Assembly (NCBI GenBank): GCA_031308135.1
Contig: JAHLJT010004567.1
Coordinates: forward strand, 135,608,991 to 135,672,990
Direction of reading: 5' to 3'
Source of the DNA: Acheta domesticus
Lineage: Eukaryota; Arthropoda; Insecta; Orthoptera; Gryllidae
Length of the DNA: 64,000 nucleotides
Shown here: piece after piece, positions 22,601-32,731 of the stretch
Numbering within the stretch: position 1 is the first letter of the stretch
Layout: each line of letters opens with the position of its first letter
The notes under the pieces: generated by a model
What the model was told of the DNA's origin: nothing
Database searches by the model: none
What the model saw: the letters and a program-made list of their open reading frames with translations, nothing else
Program-made: the position numbers and the translations under genes

Positions 22601-23402
22601 TCGGGACAGAGGCTTTTGTGTATATGAAAGATAAAACAATTAAGTATCAACTAAAAAAGTATACAAGTGCTACAACTGCAACGATCTATGCTTTAACATC
22701 AGCACTTAAGTTTATATGCCAATTATGCTCCTCCAATGTCATCGTTTTTTCAAATGACCTACACGTTATTCAACATGCCTTCCAAAAAATCCACTGTTCA
22801 AGTTTGGAAATCGTCATTAGGGAGACATACTTCAAAATATGTAAATCCGGAAAAAACCTTATCCTAGCATGGATCCCCGAGGAACTTGTACCCAACCTAA
22901 TATCCAACCTAAATAGTGAGAAGTGCTCAACTCAAGATAATAGTAACGTTATTTCTTCGATTGATCTACAATCGAACACAAATATACACAAATTATCATG
23001 TACCACTGAAGATATTCTGAAGTATATAAGGAAAGTGATGACAAACAAATGGAACCACGACTGGACAAAATATAAAGCCAGCTCAATGCATAAAACCTTA
23101 AATAAATTTAACTCAATACGCTTCAATAAGAAAATAAATCGCAGAGAGCAAGTTGTACTATCGAGAATAAGATCTGGACATTCCAAATTAACCCATCTTC
23201 ATCTACTGCAAAAAAGATCCCCTCCAATGTGTGAACTGTGCAAATTCAAAGGACTCTAGACCATATTTTTAAAGAGTGTCCAAACTTCAATCAACTAAGA
23301 CAATCATTTAAATTCAAACATGAAGCTATATTGTATTCCACTGAAGAACAAGATCATATTATTAAGTTTTGTAAAGCTGCAAACATTTTCAAGGATATTT
23401 AA
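19685..23402 (+). pseudogene. ORF2 (APE endonuclease, RT, degenerate RNase H, CCHC) of I-clade element, copy 2
   Basis: This is the replicase of the element, with the order endonuclease (19,685-20,330), linker, RT (about 21,000-21,960), RNase H-like region (about 22,560-22,880) and CCHC (about 23,230-23,280). The endonuclease keeps the SDH of SDHYPIF (about 20,296), but one base is missing in the GDFN motif near 20,078. The RT keeps LDIEKAYD, LPQGSIL, FADD (about 21,705-21,716) and RILGLLFD, so its catalytic aspartates are present. The RNase H-like segment reads LIYINGI where YTDGS is normal, and IYALTSAL where an acidic residue precedes the leucine. Frameshifts also lie near 20,218, 20,764, 21,333, 21,964, 22,328 and 23,243. 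The stop is 23,400-23,402. Confidence 0.9.
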
Positions 23403-23506
23403 TCTCATTACTGTATACATTTATTAGTATATTCCTACAATGTTGTAATCCCATAATGTCAATTGTAATTTAATGATATACATGTAATCTCTAATGTACA
23501 GTGTAT

Positions 23507-23541
23507 ATAGTCGCTAATGACCATGACGTTGATGCGACTAT
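23507..23541 (+). promoter_or_regulatory. 3'-terminal hairpin of the I-clade element, copy 2
   Basis: The same ATAGTCGC/GCGACTAT 8-bp stem as at 15,653-15,687, just before the poly(A) tract. Confidence 0.75.
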
Positions 23542-23580
23542 AAATAAAAATTATTGAAAAAAAAAAAAAAAAAAAAAAAA

Positions 23581-23594
23581 AAGAATAAATATAC
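23581..23594 (+). repeat. 3' target-site duplication of I-clade element, copy 2
   Basis: AAGAATAAATATAC follows the A-tract, identical to the TSD of copy 1. Two independent insertions would not share the same target, so either the whole segment was duplicated or one locus was assembled twice. Confidence 0.92.
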
Positions 23595-23902
23595 AGAAGT
23601 GAAAATTGGGTAAATTATTTGTTTCCGTTTCTTTACACAAATGTACACAGAAGCATAGAAAATATGTATGCCATTTTTCATCTAAAATGTTTTTATTTTC
23701 TCCATGAATGATTTTAATGATTTTTCGATGTAAGTACGAGAGTTCTGGCATATAATAATTCATTTGATACCTCATTATTATGAGACCTACGTGAGGTAAG
23801 TATTCTGTCATTCTTTTATTTCCAAGTTCGACATAAGATGAGATCTGCCGTCATTATTCTGAACGCTTAGTTGATTTTGCCCTGGATAGGGATATTATAG
23901 CT

Positions 23903-23903
<1 letters not shown>
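23595..23903. other. Flanking non-coding sequence shared with 15,738-16,044
   Basis: This matches the flank of copy 1 apart from small indels. No gene is present. Confidence 0.8.
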
Positions 23904-23935
<32 letters not shown>

Positions 23936-23936
23936 T
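23904..23936. repeat. (TAA)n microsatellite, 5' boundary of the Dong/R4-like element, copy 2
   Basis: About ten TAA units directly precede the endonuclease-bearing element. Confidence 0.95.
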
Positions 23937-24996
23937 GTAGTCAGTCATCAAGATGACCCTCTAATGAGGCAGGTCATAAAATCTGACCAAAGAATGGGAA
24001 ACAGAGGCATTGTTAGTGTAGCAAAAAGCATTGCAAAGAAAACTATGCAAGACTCGTCAAATAACAAAGACACTGAACTTCTGGTACTACTAAACATGAA
24101 ATGTGAGACACAAAAAATGTTAAGAAAGTCGTGGAGGAACAAACCCCTCCATGGACAATATCTAAAAAGAATGGACAAGGTGCAGATCAATGAAGATCAA
24201 TCATTTATGTGGCTTAAAAGGGGAAGAATGAAGCCAAAATCGGAAGCAGTTCAAGTAGATGCTCAAGATCAGGCGTTGAGAACACGACGTTATGATAAAG
24301 CGGTTCTCAAAATTTCCCAAGATGACAAATGCCGAATTTGTCAGGAGCAAGTAGAAACCATTGATCATATTGTCTCAGCTTGTCCAATTCTAGCAAAGAC
24401 CGAATACTTAAAAAGACACGACAGGGTGTGTAGTTACCTCCACTGGCAGATCTGTACCGCTCTCGAAGTTCCAAACACATGCCCCAAGTGGTACGAACAC
24501 TCATCAAAACCGGTGACATCGGTTGGATTGTGTACAATATTGTACGACCAACACATTCAAACGGATCGCACGATAGCAGCAAACAAACCGGATATTTTTA
24601 TCCGGGATTTTGAGAAAAAATCGTGTCTACTTGTGGGTGTTGCTGTGCCTCGCGATCAAAATGTCGTAACCAAGGAGGCAGAGAAACGTCTTAAATACAA
24701 GAGTTTGGAAATCGAGATCAGCCGAATGTGGGGCGTAAAAGCACAGGTCGTACCGATAGTTATCGGAGCTCTGGGATTTGTTCCGCAAAATTTGTGTAAG
24801 AACTTGGCTAAACTTCCAGGTCATTCAAAGGACTGGGAAGTGCAAGAAATTGCTTTATTTGGCACAGCTCACATTTTGCGCAAAGTATTGTAGAGGCACC
24901 GACAGTCCCTAGATCTGCTCCTTAGGTAGCTGGTTGCAACCTGGAGTAGATTTTATACTCAGCCGACTCATGACATCTGTAGTCGTGATATGAAGC
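23937..24996 (+). mobile_element. Dong/R4-like non-LTR retrotransposon, 5'-truncated, copy 2
   Basis: About 1.06 kb remain of a larger element. The 5' end is missing, including the RT palm. The C-terminal zinc knuckle and restriction-like endonuclease are kept in one open frame (23,964-24,893), followed by a 3' UTR of about 100 bp. The element lies exactly between two TAA/AAT arrays. Dong of Bombyx is known to insert into TAA repeats and to carry this endonuclease type, so a Dong/R4 assignment fits both enzyme and target. The alternatives are other restriction-endonuclease LINE clades (R2, NeSL, Hero). The 120-bp stretch at 26,009-26,128 is a third piece of the family. Confidence 0.82.
23964..24893 (+). 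pseudogene. C-terminal RT / restriction-like endonuclease fragment with mutated catalytic Asp
   Basis: The frame is 309 codons and ends at TAG 24,891-24,893. Residues 1-100 are a linker typical of the family (WRNKPLHGQYLKRMDK). Residues 101-116 are QDQALRTRRYDKAVLK. A CCHC knuckle uses C123, C126, H135 and C140. The endonuclease core shows RHD at 151-153 and PD at 209-210. The next essential Asp is expected 15 residues after the Asp of PD, in the family pattern CLLIDMAVP. Here residue 225 is Gly (codon GGT, 24,636-24,638), so cleavage is probably lost. KYKSLEIEISRMWG (244-257) and GTAHILRKVL at the end are family-typical. The missing RT means it cannot act alone. The ATG at 23,964 is simply the first in the frame; the true start would lie far upstream. 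Confidence 0.85.

Positions 24997-25048
<52 letters not shown>
24997..25048. repeat. (AAT)n microsatellite, 3' boundary of the Dong/R4-like element
   Basis: About 17 ATA/AAT units directly follow the 3' UTR. They could be the element's own tail, the target repeat, or both. Confidence 0.96.
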
Positions 25049-25049
<1 letters not shown>

Positions 25050-26008
25050 ACACGGTTGCGGCTGCCATCCTATGCGCCGCCAAGGAGACACATGAAACTT
25101 CAAAAAACTATGTAATTTAAACTATGTTGATTTTAGTTTACACAGTTTTAGAATGTTTTTGAATACATGCCATCTTAGGAATCAACTAAATATTTTATTA
25201 CAAAGATTATAGGTGAATTGTTTCGAATGCACCTGAAGAATTTCGAATTTTCTTCAAAATTAAAATGATCAATGACACACATACAATATTAACAATTTCG
25301 CACGAAAGAGTCTCTTGAAAATGCACGTGCTTCATCAAAAGCTACTAACATAAATCGGAATATTGCCGCCGACGCTGAGAACACTGAGGGGCTGTAAACA
25401 CGAAACTTTATTACATGACTGTAAACCACGAGTTGAATATTTGGATTCATCCCCAACGTACCAAAAATTTGCATTTCCCAGCATGAAAATCGTAATTCTG
25501 TTGGGAACTTCGGTTCCGAAATTATCTCTATGCAGCAGAGAACTTGAGAAGTCGACTGAAGTCGGCGAAATGGTCGACGAGGCACGCAAAGAGGTCACAG
25601 GCTGTTGGAATTTAAGGCAGAAAGGGCGAAACGGATGCACGGAAAAGAATGAACAGTGCTTCACTGTGAGTAGCGAAGCATGCAAACTGAAAAATGAAAC
25701 GAAACTACAGCTGCGTCTACTTGTAAACTACTCTACGTGAAGTCCGAATAAAATAATAATATTAATAGTATTAATAATAATAATAAAGCTATTTTAGAGC
25801 TGTAGCCGTTTCTCGCTGTCTAATCTCCATTTCTTTCGATTTTTCTTATGTTCAATCTCTAACCCTCTAACCATCGTTATCAGTCTAACTTCCTCCTCTC
25901 ACTTCTTTCTAGGTCTTCTTCTAATCCTTCTTTTTACGGGTATGTACTCCCATACATTCTTTGGCATGCACTCCCAGTCAAAGTTTCTTAAATATCCATG
26001 CATCTTAA
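25049..26008. other. AT-rich non-coding sequence with a degenerate AAT array
   Basis: No gene was recognised. The 125-codon open frame at 25,363-25,740 has no domain I know and overlaps frames on the other strand. An imperfect AAT/ATT array lies at about 25,748-25,790, upstream of the next endonuclease-family fragment. Confidence 0.5.
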
Positions 26009-26128
26009 ATGGAAATCGAGATCAGCCGAATGTGGGACGTAAAAGCACAGGTCGGTAGTTATCAGAGCTCTGGGATTTGTTCCACAAAATTTGTGTAAAA
26101 CTAATCTAAACTCCCAGGTCATTCAAAA
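26009..26128 (+). mobile_element. Dong/R4-like 3' fragment, third relic
   Basis: The sequence from GGAAATCGAGATCAGCCGAA to CCCAGGTCATTCAAA matches 24,708-24,835 with point changes and short deletions. It covers codons for the LEIEISRMWG to GHSK part of the endonuclease fragment. Its divergence shows an older insertion, independent of the duplicated locus. Confidence 0.85.
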
Positions 26129-27383
26129 GAAAACAAAGGTGACGTGGTGAACTCGTGTACATTTTACCAAGAAAACGCACTTAGCCTCCGTGGGGTACGC
26201 ATGAGAGAACGCACTTAGCCTCCGATGTCAAGTGAAGGGTTTTTTATCTGTAACATGTGTTCTAGTTATAATTATTTTATTCTATTAGTTATATCCAAAA
26301 GTATCACAGACACGCGATTCATTAACAGTTTTACAATCGTTTAACTATTTAAGATCATAATTTTCGGCAGTAAACTTCAAGAAAGAAGAATCTGCTGGAA
26401 AACGTCTGGGTTCTGTGACGTCAGAGCATCGGAACCAACGACGCAATTACAATCAAGACTTCATTCAGTAAGACCTGCAGCAACGAACGAACGTAAGGCC
26501 AGAGGCTGACTTTTCAATAAAATATAATCCCGCATCCCAATCCTAGAAATACATTTTCAGAATAGATTGATTCCGTAAGAACAGTCCGAAAATCAATACA
26601 ATAAAAACCAGTCGGGAAAAACAGTTACAAGAGATTTTAACAATTCTTAAAATAAATATTTGCCTTAATTATAAATTAGAATAAATTTTTATTGCCGCAC
26701 ATTCCTGAGCAAAAACATAAATATTCCAAATGAAATTTAACAGATATAGTAAACAACAGGTTTCAGGAGCGTGTCCAAACATAAACACGAATATATAAGT
26801 ATTAGTAATTGAATAAATGAAACGCTTCAATGGCAGTTTAATGTAACAAAATATTATAAATATTTATTATTTATACTTTAAATATTGCAAAAACGCTTCA
26901 ATATCTCCCTGTCTACACTGATTCTTTCTTAGTTTTTTAGTCATTTTTTAAACAAATATAATAGTCCCCTTTCAATAAACTACAATTAATTGTAAGTAAT
27001 CTTTCAGTCAATATAATACCTAACTGTCATTAAAGCGGATAGTTTCTTTCATATAAAACGAAAAGAATCACTCCCCAAAAAGTTTTTGTAAATTCACACA
27101 TGTTTCTTTCGTATTAATTCTCTAAGATGGAAAATTAACTTAGAGAATAAGCTGAATTCGCAAATTAGTCCTATTGACTTCTTACAGCTGTACAAATGAC
27201 GAAGAACGGATAATGTCAGGTATCATCCGGCTATTGTTAGCATGCAAAACGTCGCGTGAGCAGGAGAGAAATATTTTAGCATAAAAACGCGTTGGAAGTA
27301 AGGGTTTGAATAGAACCAAGTTTGTTGAATTGAAATCGTGAAGGTCGGAGCGCTGTCGCCTCAACTCGCAAATGCGAATCTTG
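26129..27383. other. AT-rich non-coding sequence
   Basis: No gene was recognised. A 17-bp word (AACGCACTTAGCCTCCG) occurs twice, at about 26,174 and 26,208. A small perfect 10-bp inverted repeat, ATTCTCTAAG/CTTAGAGAAT, lies at 27,117-27,148. Confidence 0.5.
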
Positions 27384-27852
27384 AGTGTCAACGGCTAAGG
27401 TCAGTGGTACCGAAAGCGTAGTGCATGTTTTTCACAAGAGGGGTTGGCGATCATCCGCACGATGACGAAATCCGGAGCTGACCTACACGTCAGCTTGTGT
27501 TGTTGTTTTTTCAACCAAGAAGCCGCGACAAGCTCTAAGCTCCCGATTGGACTGTGTGTGGTGGACGATGTGTGTGGTAGAATAGAATATGTGTGCGTAA
27601 AGGTTGAAGATAGGACAAGGAAGAGAAAGAAAATATCGTGTGCGATCCATGGCCCGTTTGTTAGGGTTTTGCTCCGACGTTCTCCTGGGGGTGGTCGGAG
27701 GAACTACGGAAATCTTGCGTTCAGAGCAGCCGGCCTCTAGATTTCTCCTAGACAGCGGCTGAATTCGACCAAGCTATCTAGGGCATGTCAAAAATCCTGC
27801 CACGTTCGGGACACAAAACCTAGGACCTCCCGGTCAGAGGCACCGCAGAATG
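27384..27852 (-). mobile_element. tRNA-derived SINE, family I, degraded
   Basis: This is collinear with the SINE at 7,096-7,638 on the minus strand. Shared blocks include AGGTCA near the left, GACAAGCTCTAAGC, GGCCCGTTTGTTAGGGTT, GCTGAATTCGACC and CTAGGACCTCCCGGTCAGAGGC. The B box is mutated (GGGACACAAAACC instead of GGGACTCGAACC), so Pol III transcription is unlikely. The GATTGATTG tail is missing. Confidence 0.83.
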
Positions 27853-28518
27853 CGTAGCAAAGCGTCAATTCGGGTATTAGTGAGGTTAGGTAATATTGTG
27901 TTAATATAAATTTACGGCCTACACAGTACATGTCGAACTACATCCCGTGTCTCACTTGCTTCTGACTCCTGTTGATCACATAACTGCTATTCATCACCGC
28001 CCTGTCGCCCATCACCCATCGATCTTTGCCTACTCCTACGCTAGCTACGTCACGTTCACTAATGTGGTTTTCATCTTCCTGAAGTCCAATGTTTGCTTCG
28101 ACGTGTGCTGCGACGTTGTGCTTTGAAGCTGTTCCGACTTCGGACTTTATCCAACAATTTTGAATAATGTAATCAATAACTGGTTAATTGGCAAATTAGC
28201 CGTAACGTACACACTTCTTACTATTTTCTATACTCAATTTTATTCCTATTAACACTTTTGTTAAATTTTTGAATCATAATATTTTTTCTAAACATTCAAA
28301 AGTTTTTTTTCCTGAAACGTTGTATTGTTTTAACATTTTTACTTATAAGAGTGTTTGGATGTGTCTTTCAAGCTGATGTGTAATGTCATTGATGCTGAAG
28401 TGTAATTAAACTGATGTTCTATGAATAAAATCATTTGAATTTGTCCGTTATTATTCCATGACCATAGATAAATTTAAAGGAATCATGAACACTAACACAG
28501 GAACACACATACACACAC
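27853..28518. other. Non-coding sequence
   Basis: Mixed composition turning AT-rich, with no gene or repeat recognised. Confidence 0.5.
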
Positions 28519-28789
28519 AGTTATCAGATCCAAAGACTTGACACGTGTTTTTCTATGCGATGTCCACACGCTGAATCCCAATCCGAAGCCAGAATTGCGC
28601 CACTACCATTCAGGTTTCTTTTAAATTGCGAAAAACCATAATGAAATTTACCATTTACAATTTCAGGGTGGTTTTTCGCAATTTCAAAAAAGTGGAGGAT
28701 GATGGCGCAATTCTGACTTCACATTCGGATTCAGCGCGTCAACATACATGGAGAAACAAGTGTCCAGTCTTTGGGTCTTACAACTTCCT
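28519..28789. mobile_element. Foldback/MITE element, family E
   Basis: This palindromic element of about 270 bp has arms of about 120 bp. The left AGATCCAAAGACTTGACACG pairs with the right GTGTCCAGTCTTTGGGTCT. The inner AGAATTGCGCCA pairs with TGGCGCAATTCT, and AATTGCGAAAAACCA pairs with TGGTTTTTCGCAATT. It has no coding capacity; the 63-codon frame inside is a product of the right arm. I saw no second copy in this window, so membership in a family is assumed from its form. Confidence 0.8.
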
Positions 28790-30079
28790 TTATTTTGTGT
28801 GCCTGTGTAATTTATAATCATTTTCCCCTTCAGTGTTTTTTTCCTTAGCTGGGCCGTACGATCTCTTTTTATGGATTTGATGGGTTGAAAAATATCATCT
28901 AAAATGAAATCGAGGATTTGGAAGGTTGGAATATTGTAGCGTGTAGAATTCGTGTGGCCTTACGGCCTCCGGTCTATACACAAAGTAACAGGAATGTATG
29001 TCAAAATGAGAATGAAAAGTTTTATATAATTTAATTTTATCTCCTTCGTGATCGAGGTGCTTGAGGAGCACCCTCAAAATCAATAAAATAGAATGTTGTT
29101 ACCAAATATGTGTAGTTCTTTTAAAGTAAGTAGTAAGTCTTTAACGTTTTGTGACAATGTCGTAATTAAACTATTTATATAAATAACTGCACGAACATTT
29201 GTCTCAGAGGTGAGAGGGCGAGCTTCTCTATTCCCCCCCCCCCAAAAAAAACAATCGTATATTGTCATTAAAGTTATTTACCTCCTCAAAGTGTAACATA
29301 GAAATGGACACATTCGACGTACTAAAAGTTTTGATCTCTGATGGACACGTTAATTAGAATAGTTTCAAAAAAATGTATTATGGAATATTAACATTGAATC
29401 GTGCAGTTTTTAGGCATGTTAAAGAGAAACATAAATGGCCTGAAAACGTAAATAACTTCCCTTGGTTCTTTTTCTTGATTCCATGAATTTCAGGATTTCG
29501 TGATTCAAATGCATCATTTTTGAAACTAAAGCGATAGTGAACTGTTGACAAAGAAGAATGTTGAAGGGATTTGGGAATCTCAAGCGCTCTATAGGAGGTA
29601 TTACATGGAGGAACTGCAGTGAGGATGTAATCAAAGGAAATACTCGTGGAGATGAAGGGATGTCATATGCAGAGGCGTCTGCGGAGATGAAAATGATCTC
29701 CGAGGAACGGATGAGACGGGAATGGAGATGAAGCGGATTATGAAGTCAAACAAGTGGTGTGACGGTGGTGTCTGGGCAGGGGTGTGAGCCGAATGATAAG
29801 ATTAAGTCGCACGCATCAAATACGAAAAAGGTAATAAAGTACTTATAACAAGAGTGCATGAGAGCAATGCATTTTACGCTCAGGGGAAGAGAAATTACTG
29901 GGATATTTGGAAGAAAACGTTATGAGGTGCGAAGGAACAAAGAAGTCGTACCCCATTGCCAAACCTTCTCAGGAAAAACGCAACGAGGAACGCGGATGGA
30001 AGGAAGAAATGAGATGTGGAAAGTGAGAGAGGCATAATAATGGCAGTAGTTGGGTGACCTGCCATGGTGTGGTGTGGCC
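28790..30079. other. Non-coding sequence
   Basis: AT-rich, then purine-rich from about 29,640. A C12A8-like homopolymer junction lies near 29,230-29,250. No gene was recognised. Confidence 0.5.
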
Positions 30080-30560
30080 AGTTAAACTGAGGTGTGGCTG
30101 GGTGGAGGGCGAGACACGAGCCTAGTGGGTCGTGACAAAGCCTACCGTAGTGTCATGGCGTGCCGTCTTGTGTCCTGGCACGTCGTGATGTGGAGCGTTG
30201 GGTCGTGTCGCGTCGGTCTGGTCGTTTCCGGTAGTGTCGGATCGAGTCAGAGCGTGACGGATCGTCTCGGGTCGTGTCGGAACGGTTCAGAGCATATCGG
30301 GTTGTGTCGGGTCGGGACGAGTGTTTCAGAGTGTTTCGGAGTGTATCGAAGAGTGTCAGGGAATGTCAAAGCACGTTGGAGCGTGTCGAGGCGAGTTAGG
30401 GTTTAACGGTATGTGTCGGTGTGAGTCGGGGGGGGGGTGCCGTGGTGTGTCGGAGTGTGTCCGAGCGTGCCGAGAAGCAGCAAACCGCACAGCAAATGTC
30501 GGGAAGTGTCAGAGCGTGACGGAACGTACCGCGGCGTGGCAGAGCGTATCGTGGAGTGGC
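30080..30560 (+). repeat. Cryptic G/T-rich repeat based on GTGTCGG
   Basis: The + strand repeats GTGTCGG/GTGTCGGAGC-like words at irregular spacing of about 10-20 bp (for example at 30,230-30,340 and 30,440-30,470). The translations of up to 105 codons are Ser/Val/Cys/Arg-rich and vary with the frame, so I do not call genes. Confidence 0.65.
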
Positions 30561-30599
30561 GTAGCGGGCTGTGGCGGGCGCGGGTGGGAAACTGCCGAG

Positions 30600-31130
30600 C
30601 GCGGGGTCGGGGGTGGAGAGGACAACGCCGGCAGCTGATTACGTTAGGCGTGCGTAATGGGGCTCTCCAGCCAGCCACTTGCTCGTACGCCGTCGGACGC
30701 TCTCTCGCGCGGCACCACCCCGCCCCCACCCCGCCCCCGACGCCAGCCCCGCCCCCGGAGGCAGGCAGTGGGGGCGCCAGGTGCGCGCGACGCCGCAGCC
30801 CCCGAGGGCGCTCTTTCGGTGACCCCGACCCCGCCACGCCCCCCCCCTGCCCCCCGCGCCGGGCGCCCGGAAGAGAGCTGCCGCTGGCAGATGCACTCGT
30901 CCGCTTCGCCCCCGCCCCGCCCCGCTCCCCCCACCCCGCTCTCCCCATTTCCGGTGACACTCCGCGCGCCCCGCCCCCCGCCCCCGCCGACGGTTCCACT
31001 CATCCGCTGCGAGCTCTTGCGCGCCCAAGGATTTTATTGCGCGCCGATCTCTCAGATTACGCATTATACTGTCACTCGCTTCCAATCGGAATTCCCTCTT
31101 TCGACATTCACTCACACGGACATGTTTGCA
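30600..31130. other. CpG-rich island with strong C excess on the + strand
   Basis: This is one of the richest GC/CpG blocks in the window, with runs of CCCCGCCCC at about 30,715-31,000. Long frames occur on both strands (up to 238 codons) with Pro/Ala/Arg or Gly/Ala/Arg-rich low-complexity products, so they are composition artefacts. It abuts the G-rich repeat of 30,080-30,560, so GC skew flips near 30,645. A CpG-island promoter is plausible but unproven. Confidence 0.5.
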
Positions 31131-31575
31131 AGGCATTGAGTTACATCGAATGATGCTATTTGCTGCTTTTATGAATCAAGATTCGGAGATTCAATCAATA
31201 CAAGTTAACTGTTTTTTGCTCTTGTTTCATATTTTGCATTTTTTTTCTTGTATTTGCGTTTATCTAGCACATTGTCAGCAATTTTATTGCAATAAGGTCA
31301 ATTCAATATCTTCCTTTCTAAGAAATATTTTCAATACAAGAACGTATTCGTTCTATTATTGAAGTAATAATCCTGCTGTTCTAAAATACCGGCGGGTTCT
31401 TCTATACGTGTCTTCTATGTGTATATGTGTGTATTCTAAATATTAACGAGCCTGACTGCGTGGCCTTCATGTGTCACTTAACTGAGATGTTTTAATTTTT
31501 AGTACAACATTATTAGTACTCCATACAAGCCCACGCACTGACTCACCACTGAAACTGGAGCTGCTTCTTTCTTTT
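31131..31575. other. AT-rich non-coding sequence
   Basis: No gene or repeat was recognised. Confidence 0.5.
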
Positions 31576-31720
31576 CTATAGTTAGCTATTACCAACATTC
31601 CTAACTATAGCTATTACCAACATTCCGGTTAATATAATAACACATATATTAACACATATAATAACACATATATTAACACATAAATGTTGGTAATAACTAT
31701 AGCTATTACCAACATTCCGG
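31576..31720. repeat. Cluster of direct and inverted copies of GCTATTACCAACATTCC
   Basis: The 17-mer occurs three times directly (about 31,584, 31,609 and 31,701). Its reverse complement (ATGTTGGTAATA) occurs just before the last copy. A short ATATTAACACATA tandem repeat lies between (31,630-31,682). The arrangement can fold into a long hairpin, so this may be a small foldback element. Confidence 0.75.
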
Positions 31721-32151
31721 TGCAGTCAGACATTTATTTATTATCATAGAGTTTATGATTCGTTCCATACGAAATAAAGCTTGTGTAAATTATTATTTGA
31801 TGTATTTATTTACTTCCAGGAAACACGGTGACAACTTAATTGAAACTGTATAATTGCATTATAATATGATGATTTCAGTCATAATTTATTGTTCGGAGAA
31901 ACGTAATCTCCTCTTTCCACAGCTTCGAGGTAATGTTCTGTACATAATACAAAAAATAAAACCCTTAATAAAAATACAATAACCAACAATAGTAACCGAC
32001 AAAATACTATTCCAGAGATTTATTTACAAGTTTCATAGAAAACTTATTGCTAATGTAATCATATCGCCTACAGCTTCTACATACTATTTGAAAATTACTG
32101 TAACCTTTCTTAATTAAATTTGATCTTCGCCAAAGAAATATATGCATACGA
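31721..32151. other. AT-rich non-coding sequence
   Basis: No gene or repeat was recognised. Confidence 0.5.
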
Positions 32152-32365
32152 ACCTAGTGGTGCTAAAACAGCATATACTTTCTTGACCGTATTTTTAAGC
32201 AAAATTACACGAAAAGTACTCAAATTTTCGAAAAACTGTACATGACCTTATTTCAAAATCTAACTTTAAGAAACAGATTTTAAAAGGGAAAAAATCGATC
32301 TTTGTTGTTCGAAGACTCCGAAAAATGTTAAACTTTTGCAATTTTCGAAAATTCAGGGATTTGAA
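32152..32365 (+). repeat. Unclassified dispersed repeat, copy 1
   Basis: The words GTGCTAAAACAGCA, TACTCAAATTTTCGAAAAAC, TGTACATGAC and AAGAAACAGATTT occur in the same order as in the reverse complement of 40,126-40,354. The family is non-coding here and I cannot name it. The element probably extends beyond the compared part. Confidence 0.72.
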
Positions 32366-32731
32366 CTTTATCTCTACGCCATAGGAAGAATGTAAAAATT
32401 AAAAGTTCATCATATTTTTTCAGAGAGCTCCATCACTTAGCCAATGCTCCACTATTTCGCGGCACGGACTATATTTCCGCCACTGCACACGACCTTCGCC
32501 TTGAAACTTATGTTATGTTGCTACTATTTTCCGTTCTTAAACGAACAATCTAAAATGAAGAATGTTTTTATTAAATGCTCTACAGAGGTAATAAACACTC
32601 TAAATTCCACACGAATTATTTTCATTGGAACTATGTACTAGTACTTTTTTAATTCAGTGTTTTCGAACCTTCACGTGTTTTGAACATATCTAAATTTTAG
32701 ACACCATACTCCAATTTCACTCCCTTCCCTC
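32366..32731. other. AT-rich non-coding sequence
   Basis: No gene or repeat was recognised. Confidence 0.5.

Larger units (their letters stand above)
18168..23580 (+). mobile_element. I-clade non-LTR retrotransposon, copy 2 (better preserved)
   Basis: This is the same 5.4-kb element as 10,311-15,723, with the same 5' end (TCTTCGCTCAGAA), ORF1, ORF2, 3' hairpin, A-tract (23,557-23,582) and 3' flanking TSD. The 5' TSD is cut off by the N gap. Its frames are longer than those of copy 1, but still broken at several one- or two-base deletions, some of which are intact in copy 1. The best reading is two noisy assemblies of one insertion. Only a few base substitutions distinguish them, such as His versus Pro in the endonuclease. 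Confidence 0.93.

Noticed and set aside
10311..23580. Two independent LINE insertions at separate times
   Set aside because: Both have the same TSD, the same flanks and the same neighbour element, so the segment as a whole is repeated.
16045..25048. CRISPR-like or satellite array from repeated TAA blocks
   Set aside because: These are simple microsatellites with unique sequence between them, and the host is eukaryotic.
25363..25740. 125-codon frame near an AAT array
   Set aside because: No recognisable motif, overlapping frames on the other strand, and surroundings made of repeats.
25800..25990. Possible C-terminal tail of another RTE-like polymerase on the minus strand
   Set aside because: A few Arg/Lys-rich words resemble such tails, but stops interrupt them and no RT motif is nearby.
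30403..31153. Open frames of 105-238 codons on both strands in the GC-rich island
   Set aside because: They are low-complexity Pro/Ala/Arg or Gly/Ala/Arg products in overlapping frames, with no domain, and are explained by base composition.
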